Origin: Fen731 sp964481885
Lineage (GTDB): Bacteria; Actinomycetota; Humimicrobiia; Humimicrobiales; Humimicrobiaceae
Length of the DNA: 64,000 nucleotides
Assembly (NCBI GenBank): GCA_964481885.1
Contig: CAYZUS010000009.1
Span: 1 to 64,000 of the forward strand
Direction of reading: 5' to 3'
Every line of letters begins with the position of its first letter. Position 1 is the stretch's first letter. The notes beneath the pieces were generated by a model. The model saw only the letters and a program-made list of their open reading frames with translations. It made no database searches and was not told the DNA's origin. Positions 36,919-46,190 of this stretch are shown one piece after another. The translations under genes were made by a program, and so were the position numbers.

Positions 36919-36921
36919 GAC

Positions 36922-37566
36922 TTAATTATAGCCTTTGCGGGAGGTGTTTGACAAATAATAGAGCGTATGAAGAAGTTTTTCGATAGGATCATTTGTCTGA
37001 ACACTTACATGTCTGGGGACCTTGATAGGTGCGGAAGTATAATTTACGATAACCTTAATTCCTGATATTACCAACAGGTCTGTGACCCTTTGAGCTGAAT
37101 CTTCCGGCACGGCCAGTATTGCAATATCTATAAGATTATCATAAGCAATGTTTTTAATTTCAGAAATATCTTTTACTTTCCTGCCAAAAATTGATTTGCC
37201 TACGATCTCCGGGTCGTTATCAAAGACATTTTCAATCTTAAAACCAAATTTGCTGAGCAACCTGTAATTTAAAAGTGCTTTGCCCAGATTGCCGGCCCCG
37301 ACCAATGCTATATTGGACTTTCCGTTATATCCAAGTATTTTATTAAAAGAGCTGATAAGGTCATCTATATTAAACCCCACACCTCTTTTACCCTTAAGCT
37401 CAAAGTAAATAAGGTCCCTCCTCACTTCAGCACTGTTGACCTTGGTATGGGCGGAAATCTCCCGGGATGTGACCGTCCTTTTGCCTGTATCTTTGAGGTT
37501 TACTGTATATTTTAAGTATCGCGAAAGCCTTGCTATTATGCCTTCAGAATGAATCTTTGTTTCCAT
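36922..37566 (-). CDS. rex: Redox-sensing transcriptional repressor Rex
   Basis: 214-residue repressor that senses the NADH/NAD+ ratio and controls fermentation and anaerobic respiration genes. The N-terminal winged helix (about residues 1-80) shows ISAHTKVNSAEVRRDLIYF and GKRGVGFNIDDLI. The Rossmann domain has NIALVGAGNLGKALLNY, FDNDPEIVGKSI and IAILAVPEDSAQRVTDLL. Length is typical. It begins behind AAGGGAG. The 158 bases upstream contain a near-match to TTGT...ACAA that might be an autoregulatory site, but spacing is not the standard one. It forms an operon with the LCP gene. Confidence 0.95.
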   Translation of the reverse strand: METKIHSEGIIARLSRYLKYTVNLKDTGKRTVTSREISAHTKVNSAEVRRDLIYFELKGKRGVGFNIDDLISSFNKILGYNGKSNIALVGAGNLGKALLNYRLLSKFGFKIENVFDNDPEIVGKSIFGRKVKDISEIKNIAYDNLIDIAILAVPEDSAQRVTDLLVISGIKVIVNYTSAPIKVPRHVSVQTNDPIEKLLHTLYYLSNTSRKGYN

Positions 37567-37724
37567 GGATAAAAAACTCCCTTAAGTACTAAAAAACACT
37601 TTGTAGCAGAATTGTAACAAATATGGACCGGTTTAACAATACTGCTTTAAGATACTTTTTCAAACAGAGTATCGGAAATTGCACTACAGGCGTTTATATT
37701 TTAAACAAGGCCGTTTAAAAACTT

Positions 37725-38687
37725 TTATTTAAAAACATATATGCCATCATCCATATAAAATTCACGTTTGCATGAGGTGCATACAACTTTTCCGCCGGAA
37801 TTGATTTCAAGGTTTTCATCTCTGCATGCAGGACAGCAAAAATAGTTTTTAAAATCCTCAAAATTTTCGGTTGCACTTTTGAAGTTCAGGCCTGTCAGAT
37901 CAGTTTGCGCCTGGCCCGCCTGCAGTGTCCCTGCGTTTACTGTTTTAAGAAAAATACTCGGGCCGGTATCTATAAATGAAAAAACATTCTGGTATATTCT
38001 CTCAAAAAAAAGCAGGACTTTTAAATTAATATGCCTCTTTAAAAACCCCAGCCTGTAGTTGGAGGCACTTACCTGCTTTAGTATTTTAAATCCGGATTGC
38101 CTTAAGAGTGATTTAATAAATCCTGGATGGTAGTCAAGGATTGTGGCACCTATCTGCAGCGGCCTGCTGTCAAAAGGTGACTGCTTCAATCTGCCAGACA
38201 TAAATTTTAAAATATTTTTTAAATTACGTTTATTTGCAAACTCAACCAGGAAACAGCCGCCCGGCTTTAGAATCCTGGAAGCTTCACTTATAAACTTCCC
38301 AACATTATCAATATGATGCATTACCCTGACCGTCATGGCCACATCCGCAAAAGACGCCTTGAATGGAAGACTCGTTACGTCTGCAGCCACATAGGAAACT
38401 TTATTCATCTGAGCCGCATCGTAATTTAAGAACTTGCCTACTGCCTCCTTTGCATTTTTTAAATTACTGACTGAGAAGTCCACAAGAAATATTTTTTCGA
38501 AATCTTTATATTCGCTAAAAAGCCTGCCAAAGCCACAGCCCAGGTCAACAAATATCCTGCCGCGCTTTTCAAGGGGTCCTATAAATTTCTTTATAACAAT
38601 TCTTTCTGAATTGTCTTCATAAAGTCTTTTATCGTCCTGCCAGAATTGCCTGTAATCATAATTTTCATAATCCGATTGCTTTATCAA
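37725..38687 (-). CDS. SAM-dependent methyltransferase with C-terminal zinc ribbon
   Basis: 320-residue protein. A class I methyltransferase domain at about residues 30-190 has motif I FVDLGCGFGRLF and MTVRVMHHIDNVGKF, and continues with the glycine-rich ILKPGGCFLVEF of ubiE/biotin-type enzymes. The end carries a small zinc ribbon of Trm112 type with CCPAC and CTSCK pairs followed by EFYMDDGIYVFK. Fusion of the two is common in enzymes that act on lipids or secondary metabolites; the substrate is not known. Start: TTG behind AAGGAG. It lies alone between rex and a tiny transcription unit. Confidence 0.82.
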   Translation of the reverse strand: MIKQSDYENYDYRQFWQDDKRLYEDNSERIVIKKFIGPLEKRGRIFVDLGCGFGRLFSEYKDFEKIFLVDFSVSNLKNAKEAVGKFLNYDAAQMNKVSYVAADVTSLPFKASFADVAMTVRVMHHIDNVGKFISEASRILKPGGCFLVEFANKRNLKNILKFMSGRLKQSPFDSRPLQIGATILDYHPGFIKSLLRQSGFKILKQVSASNYRLGFLKRHINLKVLLFFERIYQNVFSFIDTGPSIFLKTVNAGTLQAGQAQTDLTGLNFKSATENFEDFKNYFCCPACRDENLEINSGGKVVCTSCKREFYMDDGIYVFK

Positions 38688-38719
38688 TTATTCTCCTTAT
38701 AAAAAACCCTCATAAACCA

Positions 38720-38749
38720 AAAAGTCCTGTACTTTCATACAGGACTTTT
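38720..38749 (-). terminator. Intrinsic terminator of the 14-aa peptide unit
   Basis: A perfect 12-bp stem (38720-38731 with 38738-38749, core AGTCCTGT/ACAGGACT) with a 6-base loop, followed on the minus strand by TTTTTGG. Lies 15 bases past the stop codon of the 14-residue reading frame and before the methyltransferase gene. Confidence 0.8.
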
Positions 38750-38763
38750 ATTTATACACGAAG

Positions 38764-38808
38764 CTACTTCTTTTTTCCGCCTTTTGCTTTTTCTTTCTTA
38801 GCTGGCAT
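38764..38808 (-). CDS. 14-aa lysine-rich micropeptide
   Basis: The frame MPAKKEKAKGGKKK is only 14 residues, eight of them lysine or glycine-flanked lysine, with net charge strongly positive. It has a textbook ribosome binding site (AAGGAGG seven bases before the ATG), its own promoter (-35 TTGCAT, 17-base spacer, -10 TAATAT at 38849-38877) and its own terminator directly after. The whole transcript would be about 120 bases. A free peptide of this type could bind nucleic acid or ribosomes; alternatively the transcript may be a small RNA and the peptide incidental. I know no named family for it. The control signals make real translation likely. Confidence 0.6.
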   Translation of the reverse strand: MPAKKEKAKGGKKK

Positions 38809-38848
38809 TTAAACCTCCTTACAAATTTAAATTATAATTCTAGGTGAA

Positions 38849-38877
38849 ATATTAATTCTAAAAAAAACAAAATGCAA
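38849..38877 (-). promoter_or_regulatory. Promoter of the 14-aa peptide unit
   Basis: On the minus strand TTGCAT (38877-38872) and TAATAT (38854-38849) are 17 bases apart, a good vegetative-type promoter. Transcription would begin near 38842, giving a leader of some 34 bases. The stretch 38878-39236 upstream has no gene that I can support. Confidence 0.55.
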
Positions 38878-39236
38878 TAAAAATAAGATAAATTTTACTA
38901 TAATTTATTTGTCCGTTTTTAATTACTTGCTGTAAAAACTTCGATGTTGATTTTTATATTTTTTTGTTCAAAACGCCCCTGATACAAATTAATTAAACCG
39001 ATCAGATATTCACATCACTAAGCTATCCGCCGTATATTATAGGTGGCATTAATTATTTTCCTGAAATAATGTTAAACATAGTGCGTACCTTAGCCGGATG
39101 GATTTCGACCATAACTATATCGCAGCAATATACGTACAAAACTCGACAGAAGGTTTTAATTCACAAAAGCTTTTACCGGACTTTCGGAGTTTATGCCTGT
39201 ACATTGTTTTGGATTTCAGGTTTACTAAATCCAATT

Positions 39237-42176
39237 TCACTTTGACAATATTTCTATTGCCTTGTCAACCAGCCGAGGATCAAACTGGGTGCCGGCGCAT
39301 CTTTTAAGCTCTGCGATTGCGTCTTCCCTGCTCATTGCCGGCTTATACACCCGACCGCTTGTCATGACATCGTAAGCATCGACAATAAGTATAATTCGGG
39401 AAATAACAGGTATGGAATCTCCGCTTATTCCCAGTGGATAACCACTGCCATCGAAGTTTTCGTGGCAGGAAAGAATGCTCTTGGCAATATGGGAAATCTG
39501 CTGTGAGGACTGGGCAATATTATACCCTATCTCAGGATGCCTTTTTATAACTGCCCATTCTTTTTCAGTTAACTTGCCTTTTTTAAGCAGTATCTTTTCA
39601 GGGATGGCAACTTTGCCTATGTCATGAAGTGATGCAAGAAGTGCAAGCTCATCTAATTGATGGGCGGGCAATTTGATTGATTTTCCCAGTTTTGTTGCAA
39701 AATCATGCATCCTGTCAGCATGCTCCTTGGTTTCGTTGCTTTTTTCATAAAGAGCCTGTTCGAGGGCAAAAATAATCGAGCTTGTCAGGCTTTCTTTCTG
39801 GGCAAGTTTATTTTTATACATATTGCTTTCCGCATCTATGACAACTGTCTGTATATCCTCATCAGGTCTTTCTTTTCTTGAAGTACCAATAGAGATACTT
39901 ACAGGGATCTTTTGGCTGTTTGTCTTGGCACATTCCTTTTTTATCATTCCCACAATCTCTTCAGTATCTGAAATGGCAGTTTCAGGCAGCAGCAATACAA
40001 ATTCATCTCCGCCCCAGTGGGCAAGTATGTCGTCAGGGCGGCATACTTTTTTGAATATTTCCGCAGTCTTTTTTAGTAACTTGTCCCCCTCGGTATGGCC
40101 AAAAACATCATTTATTATCTTAAGGCCATTTAAATCACACATTATAAAGCTAATAGGAAGATGTCTTTCTGTATCAAGTCTTTTTAATTCTTCCTCAAAA
40201 AACCTGCGGTTATACAGTCCTGTCATATAGTCATGAAAACCCAAATAGATAATTTCGTCCTCTGCTTTTTTACGTTCGGTGATATCATTAATACTGGACA
40301 GAATAAATGCTTCACTATTGATATGGATGATTTGTGCAGAGAATAGACAAATTATGACTTCTCCATTCTTTTTTCTAAACTGAAACTCCTTGTCTTTGAC
40401 TTCAGTACCCTCTTTAAGTGCAGATACCACCATCTCACGGTTTTCATTGTTTACCCACATGTTAAGACTTATTGATGAATCAGCAATGGCCTCTTCCCCG
40501 GTAAAACCGGAAATAGACGCAAAAGCGTCATTGACTTCAATGAATTTTCCATCTTTTACACTAGTAATGGTGATGGCATAAGACGAAGTCTTAAAAGCCT
40601 TGGAAAACTTCTCGGCACTCTCCCGCAAGGCTTCCTCAGCTTTTTTACGCTTGTTAATGTCAGCGTGTGTTCCACTCATCCATAGTGGTTTTTCGTCAGG
40701 GGTCCGGGAAATTACTTTTCCCCTGTCATGTACCCAAACCCAGCTTCCATCTTTATGCCTCATTCGGCATTCGACGTCATAATAATCTATTTCCTCTGAA
40801 AAAACCTTACCCAGCTGCTCATTGGATTTATTAATATCATCGGGATGCGCAAATCTCTCCCATGTCTCTATACTGACAGGTGATATTTCAGCGAGCTTAT
40901 ATCCTATAATCTCGGCCCATCGGTCACTAAATACTGTTTCTCCGGTCTGAACGTTCCATTCCCATGTCCCCACATTAGTGCCTTCAAGGATATTTACCAA
41001 TCTAACATTGAGATTATTCAGCTTGAGTTCAGCCGCCTTTTTTAAAGACAGTTGGAGAAGCAGAAAGATGATCAGCAGCGTTTCGGAGATAATGAAAACT
41101 ATCGCAGTAATAATCTGCCATTTATATAAATCCCAGGTACTCAGATTTTTGTTAATTACAATGCTCCCGGCAGGAAGGTCCGCTTCTTTAATTCCCCACC
41201 TCTTCATTTCATTCCAGTCAAAATAGTTTTTGTTTTTGCTGGTTACGGCCTGAATTTCAGATGGTTTTTTTCCGCTTAATATCTGAAGAGCTATCCCTGA
41301 AGCATTTTCACTGATGTCTGCATAACTTATCAGATTTCCCCCCAGAATACCCTTGCCTATAAATGTATCGTACATCCCATATATTGGCGCCCTGGATACC
41401 TTGCTTAACTGCAACACAACTTCCAGCGGAATAAAAGCTTTTCCTTCGCCATCCATATTAAATGAAACAAAAAACACTGCGGTCCGGGCCGGTAGTGAGG
41501 CCAATTTCTTTTGTACCTCATCGATACTAAAATCTTCAAGCAAAGTGACTTTAATTTTTTGAGTATATTCCTGGAGAGCATTTTTTGCTGCATCTTTGTA
41601 AAACAGATCCTGTTTGCTTGTCCCTGTGATAACAACGATTTCTTCTACGTCCGGCTGCACTTTCAGGATGATCTCTATGTTACTTTTTATATCCAGGCTT
41701 TTAAAGTTGCCCGTTACATTTGACTTTAAGTCCGCAGCTTTCAGCTTTCCCTCAGTAATACTGCAAAAGACAAAAGGAAGTCCGGGGAACAACTCATCCC
41801 CATATTGAGCAATAAAATCCCAGGATATATCGTCCATAACCATTACCAGATCCAGGTCATACCCGGAGTATTTTTCCTTCAGCAATTCCATCGTCATTTT
41901 TTGAATGGATTCCGATTTAAACCGGTTTACTTCAAGATATTCGCTGTAAAGAGAAATCGAAAAAATGTCAGAATTTTTCAGGATTTTTGAGATTGTTTGC
42001 TCCATTATCATATTGACGGGAAGGAATTGGTTATCGCTATAGAGCAGAAGTACTTTTTTTGGAATCTTTTCGGTCCTTGCGAAAATAGAAGCGACTGAAA
42101 AATGGAATAAAATGGCAAGAAGCAGAAACGCCCCTAGAAATATTGCCGAAAGCTTGATTGCTTTTTTTATTGCCAT
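39237..42176 (-). CDS. Periplasmic-sensing PAS-GGDEF-HD-GYP c-di-GMP protein
   Basis: 979-residue membrane sensor. A signal/anchor segment at the start is followed by a domain of about 300 residues like ABC-transporter substrate-binding proteins (KKVLLLYSDNQFLP to YADISENASGIALQIL), then a second membrane segment (WQIITAIVFIISETLLIIFLLL). Two PAS domains follow, then GGDEF with intact HWGGDEFVLLLPE and an HD-GYP domain with HDIGKVAIPEKIL, RHPEIGY and CHENFDGSGYP. It could both make and break c-di-GMP in response to an extracytoplasmic ligand. I start at the ATG at 42176, behind GAGG, rather than a TTG at 42215. It stands alone between the micropeptide unit and mltG. Confidence 0.88.
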   Translation of the reverse strand: MAIKKAIKLSAIFLGAFLLLAILFHFSVASIFARTEKIPKKVLLLYSDNQFLPVNMIMEQTISKILKNSDIFSISLYSEYLEVNRFKSESIQKMTMELLKEKYSGYDLDLVMVMDDISWDFIAQYGDELFPGLPFVFCSITEGKLKAADLKSNVTGNFKSLDIKSNIEIILKVQPDVEEIVVITGTSKQDLFYKDAAKNALQEYTQKIKVTLLEDFSIDEVQKKLASLPARTAVFFVSFNMDGEGKAFIPLEVVLQLSKVSRAPIYGMYDTFIGKGILGGNLISYADISENASGIALQILSGKKPSEIQAVTSKNKNYFDWNEMKRWGIKEADLPAGSIVINKNLSTWDLYKWQIITAIVFIISETLLIIFLLLQLSLKKAAELKLNNLNVRLVNILEGTNVGTWEWNVQTGETVFSDRWAEIIGYKLAEISPVSIETWERFAHPDDINKSNEQLGKVFSEEIDYYDVECRMRHKDGSWVWVHDRGKVISRTPDEKPLWMSGTHADINKRKKAEEALRESAEKFSKAFKTSSYAITITSVKDGKFIEVNDAFASISGFTGEEAIADSSISLNMWVNNENREMVVSALKEGTEVKDKEFQFRKKNGEVIICLFSAQIIHINSEAFILSSINDITERKKAEDEIIYLGFHDYMTGLYNRRFFEEELKRLDTERHLPISFIMCDLNGLKIINDVFGHTEGDKLLKKTAEIFKKVCRPDDILAHWGGDEFVLLLPETAISDTEEIVGMIKKECAKTNSQKIPVSISIGTSRKERPDEDIQTVVIDAESNMYKNKLAQKESLTSSIIFALEQALYEKSNETKEHADRMHDFATKLGKSIKLPAHQLDELALLASLHDIGKVAIPEKILLKKGKLTEKEWAVIKRHPEIGYNIAQSSQQISHIAKSILSCHENFDGSGYPLGISGDSIPVISRIILIVDAYDVMTSGRVYKPAMSREDAIAELKRCAGTQFDPRLVDKAIEILSK

Positions 42177-42691
42177 CTCTGTATTTTCCTCGACTCTTAT
42201 CCTACCCTGCTTCAAATGCCCGGCCAGATTATTGACTCTTATAAAAATCCAGCTAGTATTGTTTGTACAGCTTTGACATCATGCCCTAATATAGGAGTGC
42301 GTATTCTAAACTTTCAGAGCATGCTTTAAGATTCAAGTTTTAAGAGTACGCTTTAAGCTTTCAAAATTTCCCGAAGCCAAGTAATTCCATACGCAGATTA
42401 TATCATATAAAATGTGTAAGTTATATTATATATATATTATATATATAATATACACTATACACATCCAAAAATTTCCAGTTTTAAATAGCAGTTTTACAAT
42501 CGATGTTCCCAGTTTTATTGATTCTTTATATTCCAAATATATTAATATTTTATTTTAGTATAAAATTTAATAATTTTTTAGTCAAATTATTTAAAAAAGT
42601 ATTAAAAAAGTTTTATTAATAATTAAAAACCTTGCAAATAAATTATTAACTGATAGCACAAAAAAATAAAACATTGGCTATGGACCGATTA
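42177..42691. other. Intergenic region with long AT palindromes
   Basis: No gene seen. Around 42413-42460 a run of alternating TATA forms an imperfect palindrome flanked by GTGTA and ACAC. The AT-rich block to 42690 lies downstream of mltG and upstream of the sensory gene, so it holds the latter's promoter; no single -35/-10 pair stands out. Confidence 0.5.
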
Positions 42692-44008
42692 TTATTTCAG
42701 GTATTTCTCGATATTTGCGATATGTTCTTCATAAGTTTTGGCAGGATGAATTTGCCTCTCGCTGTCATGCAGGTAGTAAAAGTATTCGCTCTTTGTTGGG
42801 TTAATTATTGAAGCAATTGCTGCCAGTCCGGGGCTGCAGATTGGAGTCGGCGGCCTGCCCTTGTAAAGATAAGTGTTGTAGGGCGAGTCAAATTTATAAT
42901 CCTCAACCTTTATAACGGGCCACCAGTTTCCGGGCTTTCCCAAAGCATACTGGATGGTTGCGTCTATCTCAAAATTCATGTCTATCAGCCACCTGTTCCA
43001 GATTATGCCCGCAATCAGGGGCATTTCCTCTTCACTGGCCGCCTCTCTTTGGACAATGGATGCAAGAACAATCAGTGTGTCATTTAGAATGTTATTTTCT
43101 GTTGCTTCTGCAAAAAGACCCGCTGTTTTTTCATTAAACAGGTTTTCCATTCTTTTTGTGGTATCTTTTCCTGTATAATCCAGATTAAGAAGGTAGGTAT
43201 CAGGGAATAGGTAGCCTTCTTTGCTGCTGTTAAGAAATTCTGATTTTACTTCATTTGGCCAACCGAGATTTTCCTGAAGCTTTTCAGCTATTTCTGCTGC
43301 TCTTAGTCCTTCCGGTATTACGACCCATTTCTGGTATGGCTTATTGGCAAGGGTATCTGCTAATTGCCAGGCATTCATTGCCTTTGAAACATTGTATCCG
43401 CCAGGCTGAATCTTCTCCTGCCATCCTTCACTTTTTAAAACAAACCCAAATGCCCATTCGTTCCTTATATAACCCTGTTCTTTTAATTTGGCAATAAGCT
43501 CTGTTTCAGTGGTGGCCAGATTTATGACAATTAGTTCTTCCGCAGCAGTCTTTTGGGGAGATGAGAACCGGTAACCGGAAGCAAAAATATCAGTATTTCC
43601 CTGAGATATCCTCCTGCTGACTTTTTCAAATAAAGCAGGGACTTCTTCAACGGTGTATTTTCCTTCAACTTCCTTTAATGCCTCTTCTGTTTTGAGTGCG
43701 ACCAATGCTTCTTCCATGAGCTGATTCTGCCTGGTAAGGATCTTATACTTGTCATTTATACCCCCTGCGTCATAAAGCTCCGCAAAAGTTTTTCCGTCTT
43801 TTTTGAATTCCTGGTTTAAAGTTTCTTCAATTTGCGATATGGCCTCATATGCCCGGGCATTGCTTTCATCTTCAGTCATTTTATAAAGCAGGACGGTCCA
43901 CCTGGAAGCCTGCTGGTCAATGTCTGCCTGAGTTGTTGTCCGGCAGCCAGTAAAAACAAGAACCAAAGCCAGAAATATTAATATTACCGGTAAAACTTTA
44001 TTTTTCAT
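42692..44008 (-). CDS. mltG: Endolytic murein transglycosylase MltG, lipoprotein form
   Basis: 438-residue enzyme that cuts nascent glycan strands and so ends peptidoglycan chain growth. The N-terminus is a lipoprotein signal, VLVFTGC, instead of the usual single membrane anchor. A helical insert of about 130 residues follows, then a LysM-like part (WVVIPEGLRAAEIAEKL) and the YceG catalytic domain with GYLFPDTYLL, LASIVQREAASEEEMPLIAGIIWNRW, DATIQYALG, YNTYLYKGRPPTPICSPGLAAI and the Glu of QREA as likely acid. Start: ATG at 44008; AAGGGA is 12 bases before it. A further ATG at 44020 and a TTG at 44155 are possible. Confidence 0.88.
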   Translation of the reverse strand: MKNKVLPVILIFLALVLVFTGCRTTTQADIDQQASRWTVLLYKMTEDESNARAYEAISQIEETLNQEFKKDGKTFAELYDAGGINDKYKILTRQNQLMEEALVALKTEEALKEVEGKYTVEEVPALFEKVSRRISQGNTDIFASGYRFSSPQKTAAEELIVINLATTETELIAKLKEQGYIRNEWAFGFVLKSEGWQEKIQPGGYNVSKAMNAWQLADTLANKPYQKWVVIPEGLRAAEIAEKLQENLGWPNEVKSEFLNSSKEGYLFPDTYLLNLDYTGKDTTKRMENLFNEKTAGLFAEATENNILNDTLIVLASIVQREAASEEEMPLIAGIIWNRWLIDMNFEIDATIQYALGKPGNWWPVIKVEDYKFDSPYNTYLYKGRPPTPICSPGLAAIASIINPTKSEYFYYLHDSERQIHPAKTYEEHIANIEKYLK

Positions 44009-44197
44009 TTTTATAACCATTCCCTTAAAGGCACGAAATAATGATGAAAAGCATTTTCTTTTTAGACTTTTAACTTGCAAGGGAGAATTTATTTTATTTT
44101 TTCCTTTTGTCCGGAAAATTTTACCACTAAAAAGCAATTTATAAAAACCTTCCAAAGGCTTTTATACAATTTTCAGATACTATATTTTACTAAAAAA

Positions 44198-44226
44198 GCC
44201 AGCCTGTCATTTTCAGAGAGGCTGGC
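44198..44226 (-). terminator. Intrinsic terminator after ssb
   Basis: GCCAGCCT (44198-44205) pairs with AGGCTGGC (44219-44226); on the minus strand the stem is followed by TTTTTT. It separates ssb from mltG. The remaining 44009-44433 stretch holds no gene. Confidence 0.8.
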
Positions 44227-44433
44227 TGTTTTAAATTTATAGCCAGGCATTAGATGCTGAATACCTGCCACTGCTTTCAAAACTCAGGCATTTGTTTTTA
44301 GATGGTTTTCCTCATTTTTTAATACTTCACCATATTGTATTTCATAAATCTTAAAGCTTTCTGCTTTTGCCTTAAAAAAATTCTTATATTAAAGTTTAAG
44401 ATGCAGAAGCTTGTGAGTTATTGAAAAACCAGC

Positions 44434-45042
44434 TTACCTGCTCATGACTTCCAGTGAATAGTCTGCTGCCAAATCCTGTGCAATCGACATGCTGTCCGGC
44501 TTTTTTCCCTGTTCCTTCTTTTTATTTTTTCCATCCGCCCTGCTCTCACCGCTATCTGTTTTATCTGTGCATTCTTCGCCAGTTATTCTTTCCGGCCTGC
44601 CCTCTAAGCTATTCTCTCCATTTGTCCTGCCTTCATAGTTATTTGTTCCGTTCGGTCTTCCTTCATTATTGTTTGCTGCGTTTATTCTTCCTTCATAATT
44701 ATTTGCTTTGTTAAACTCAAGGCTTAGTGCGGCCACATCTGCCGTGATGTTTACAATATTGTATTTTTTGCCATCCTTGTTTTCCCAGCTCCTTAAGTTC
44801 AAATGCCCGCCTACCATTATCCTGTCGCCTTTCTTTAAAGAGCCGGCACAGTTTTCAGCAAGATGATTCCAAACAGTAATGTTAAAAAAATCCACAACGC
44901 TGTTTTCATCACCATTTGCGTCCTTCCACCTTTTGTTTACAGCCAGGCCCATTTCTGTGATGGCCATACCCTCATTTGTGTATCTTAATTCCGGATCCCT
45001 TGTTAAATTTCCAAGTAAATAGATTTGATTTAAATTAGCCAA
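44434..45042 (-). CDS. ssb: Single-stranded DNA-binding protein lacking the acidic C-terminal tip
   Basis: 202-residue protein that would coat single-stranded DNA as a tetramer. The OB fold (residues 1-110) is typical: LNQIYLLGNLTRDPELRYT, VDFFNITVWNHLAENC, KGDRIMVGGHLNLRSWENKDG. Residues of about 113-150 are four decapeptides of the pattern NN[YN]EGR[IPT]N[AG]; then a charged linker. The C-terminus is LAADYSLEVMSR and lacks the usual acidic DDIPF-like tip that recruits repair proteins. TTG start with GGGAGG five bases before it. It is next to the Tad pilus genes rather than between rpsF and rpsR, so it may be a second, specialised SSB. Confidence 0.9.
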   Translation of the reverse strand: MANLNQIYLLGNLTRDPELRYTNEGMAITEMGLAVNKRWKDANGDENSVVDFFNITVWNHLAENCAGSLKKGDRIMVGGHLNLRSWENKDGKKYNIVNITADVAALSLEFNKANNYEGRINAANNNEGRPNGTNNYEGRTNGENSLEGRPERITGEECTDKTDSGESRADGKNKKKEQGKKPDSMSIAQDLAADYSLEVMSR

Positions 45043-45087
45043 TTTTTCCTCCCATGTATAATTTTTATTCTTTTAATCTCAAAATAA

Positions 45088-45531
45088 TCAGTACCCGAAC
45101 CTGTAGGACTTGCATAGTCCCAGGGACTCGTCCCAGGGATATACTACTGCTGCTTTTGAAGAAGAAATGATTTCGCAACTTTTAAAACCTGCAAACTTTA
45201 AGAAAGCAAACCCAACTTCTTTTTTTGCAGATACAGTTGCTTTATCATAGCCGATATAAACTTCTGCCAGGCTGCAATTATTTTGTTCTACAATTCTTTT
45301 TGCCAGACTTTCTGCTGAATCAACTTCAAAAAAAAGCAGGTTTTGTGATACTGCAAGGGCCGCCGAATCTGCAGCTTTTTTTGTTTCTGACCTGGCTATA
45401 AAAATTCTGCAAAAGTCACTCAGCACTAAAAAAACAAAGGCAAATAATATAATCAGTGCCAACGAAAGAATTGTTATATTTCCTCCCTGACTTTTAAATG
45501 ATAATCTACAATTCCGGTTTAACTTTTGCAT
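45088..45531 (-). CDS. TadG/TadE-like pilus-associated protein
   Basis: 147-residue protein with one N-terminal membrane segment preceded by a GGN motif (SQGGNITILSLALIILFAFVFLVLSD), then a helix with ARSETKKAADSAALAVSQ that is typical of TadG-type and of the short TadE-like proteins of actinobacterial pilus loci. The C-terminal half is a small beta domain with two cysteines. It likely acts as a minor pseudopilin or cell-wall guide of the Tad machine. It overlaps the TadE gene by 13 bases. Confidence 0.75.
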   Translation of the reverse strand: MQKLNRNCRLSFKSQGGNITILSLALIILFAFVFLVLSDFCRIFIARSETKKAADSAALAVSQNLLFFEVDSAESLAKRIVEQNNCSLAEVYIGYDKATVSAKKEVGFAFLKFAGFKSCEIISSSKAAVVYPWDESLGLCKSYRFGY

Positions 45532-45980
45532 TCCATCCTCATTACACAGGTGCTTTCAATCAGTAGGTCTCTTTTTAAGACTTTGCTGATAAAATTAAAA
45601 ATGCCTGCATTTTTATAGCTGAGTTTCACGGTGAAAAAATCTCCTGTATTCCTTTCTGCCCCGGAAGAAGGATTTATACTGAAATTAAGATTCTCAGCAT
45701 CAAGATTTGAGCAGATATCATAAACCTGCTCCCTGGCCAGATTTTCTGAATTCGTTGTCGAAACAACCCTTGCAGCTTCAGAAGCAGCATGCTCAAGAAC
45801 ATTCTTTAAGTATGTGCAGAAACCTAACTGCGACACCGCCAGCACAATTATTATAAGCAACGGCAGAACCAGCACAAATTCTACAGATGACTGTCCACAG
45901 TCAGGTCTTCTACACCATTTATGATTATTTTCTCTGAAATACTTTAGGTATTTATTTAATTTTAATGTTTTTAATGTCAT
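45519..45980 (-). CDS. tadE: TadE-family pseudopilin
   Basis: 153-residue protein. The start is basic (KLNKYLKYFRENNHKWCRR), then CGQSSVEFVLVLPLLIIIVLAVSQLGF, the prepilin-like processing site (G then QSSVE, Glu at +5) and a membrane helix, then LEHAASEAARVVSTT as in TadE. TadE is a minor pilin needed for Flp pilus assembly. It overlaps the TadG-like gene and is about 350 bases after the pilin gene. Confidence 0.85.
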   Translation of the reverse strand: MTLKTLKLNKYLKYFRENNHKWCRRPDCGQSSVEFVLVLPLLIIIVLAVSQLGFCTYLKNVLEHAASEAARVVSTTNSENLAREQVYDICSNLDAENLNFSINPSSGAERNTGDFFTVKLSYKNAGIFNFISKVLKRDLLIESTCVMRMECKS

Positions 45981-46190
45981 TTATATCGGTTCTATAAGTT
46001 ATGTTTTATGTAATTGATCAGTTCCTGCTGATTATTTAAATTTTTGTTGAATTAATTGTTAAAATTCAGATTGAAAACTTTTCACTCCTGGCTGTTTTAG
46101 CCAATTATTCAGCATAAATTTGTTAATTTTGTCAGGACTCAATATTATCAAGTTGAGCCTGCAATGATGTTTAATATAAATAATGACTTA

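Noticed and set aside
37567..37724. Rex operator upstream of rex (TTGT...ACAA)
   Set aside because: Half-sites exist but their spacing does not fit the usual 18-bp Rex site, so I do not call it.
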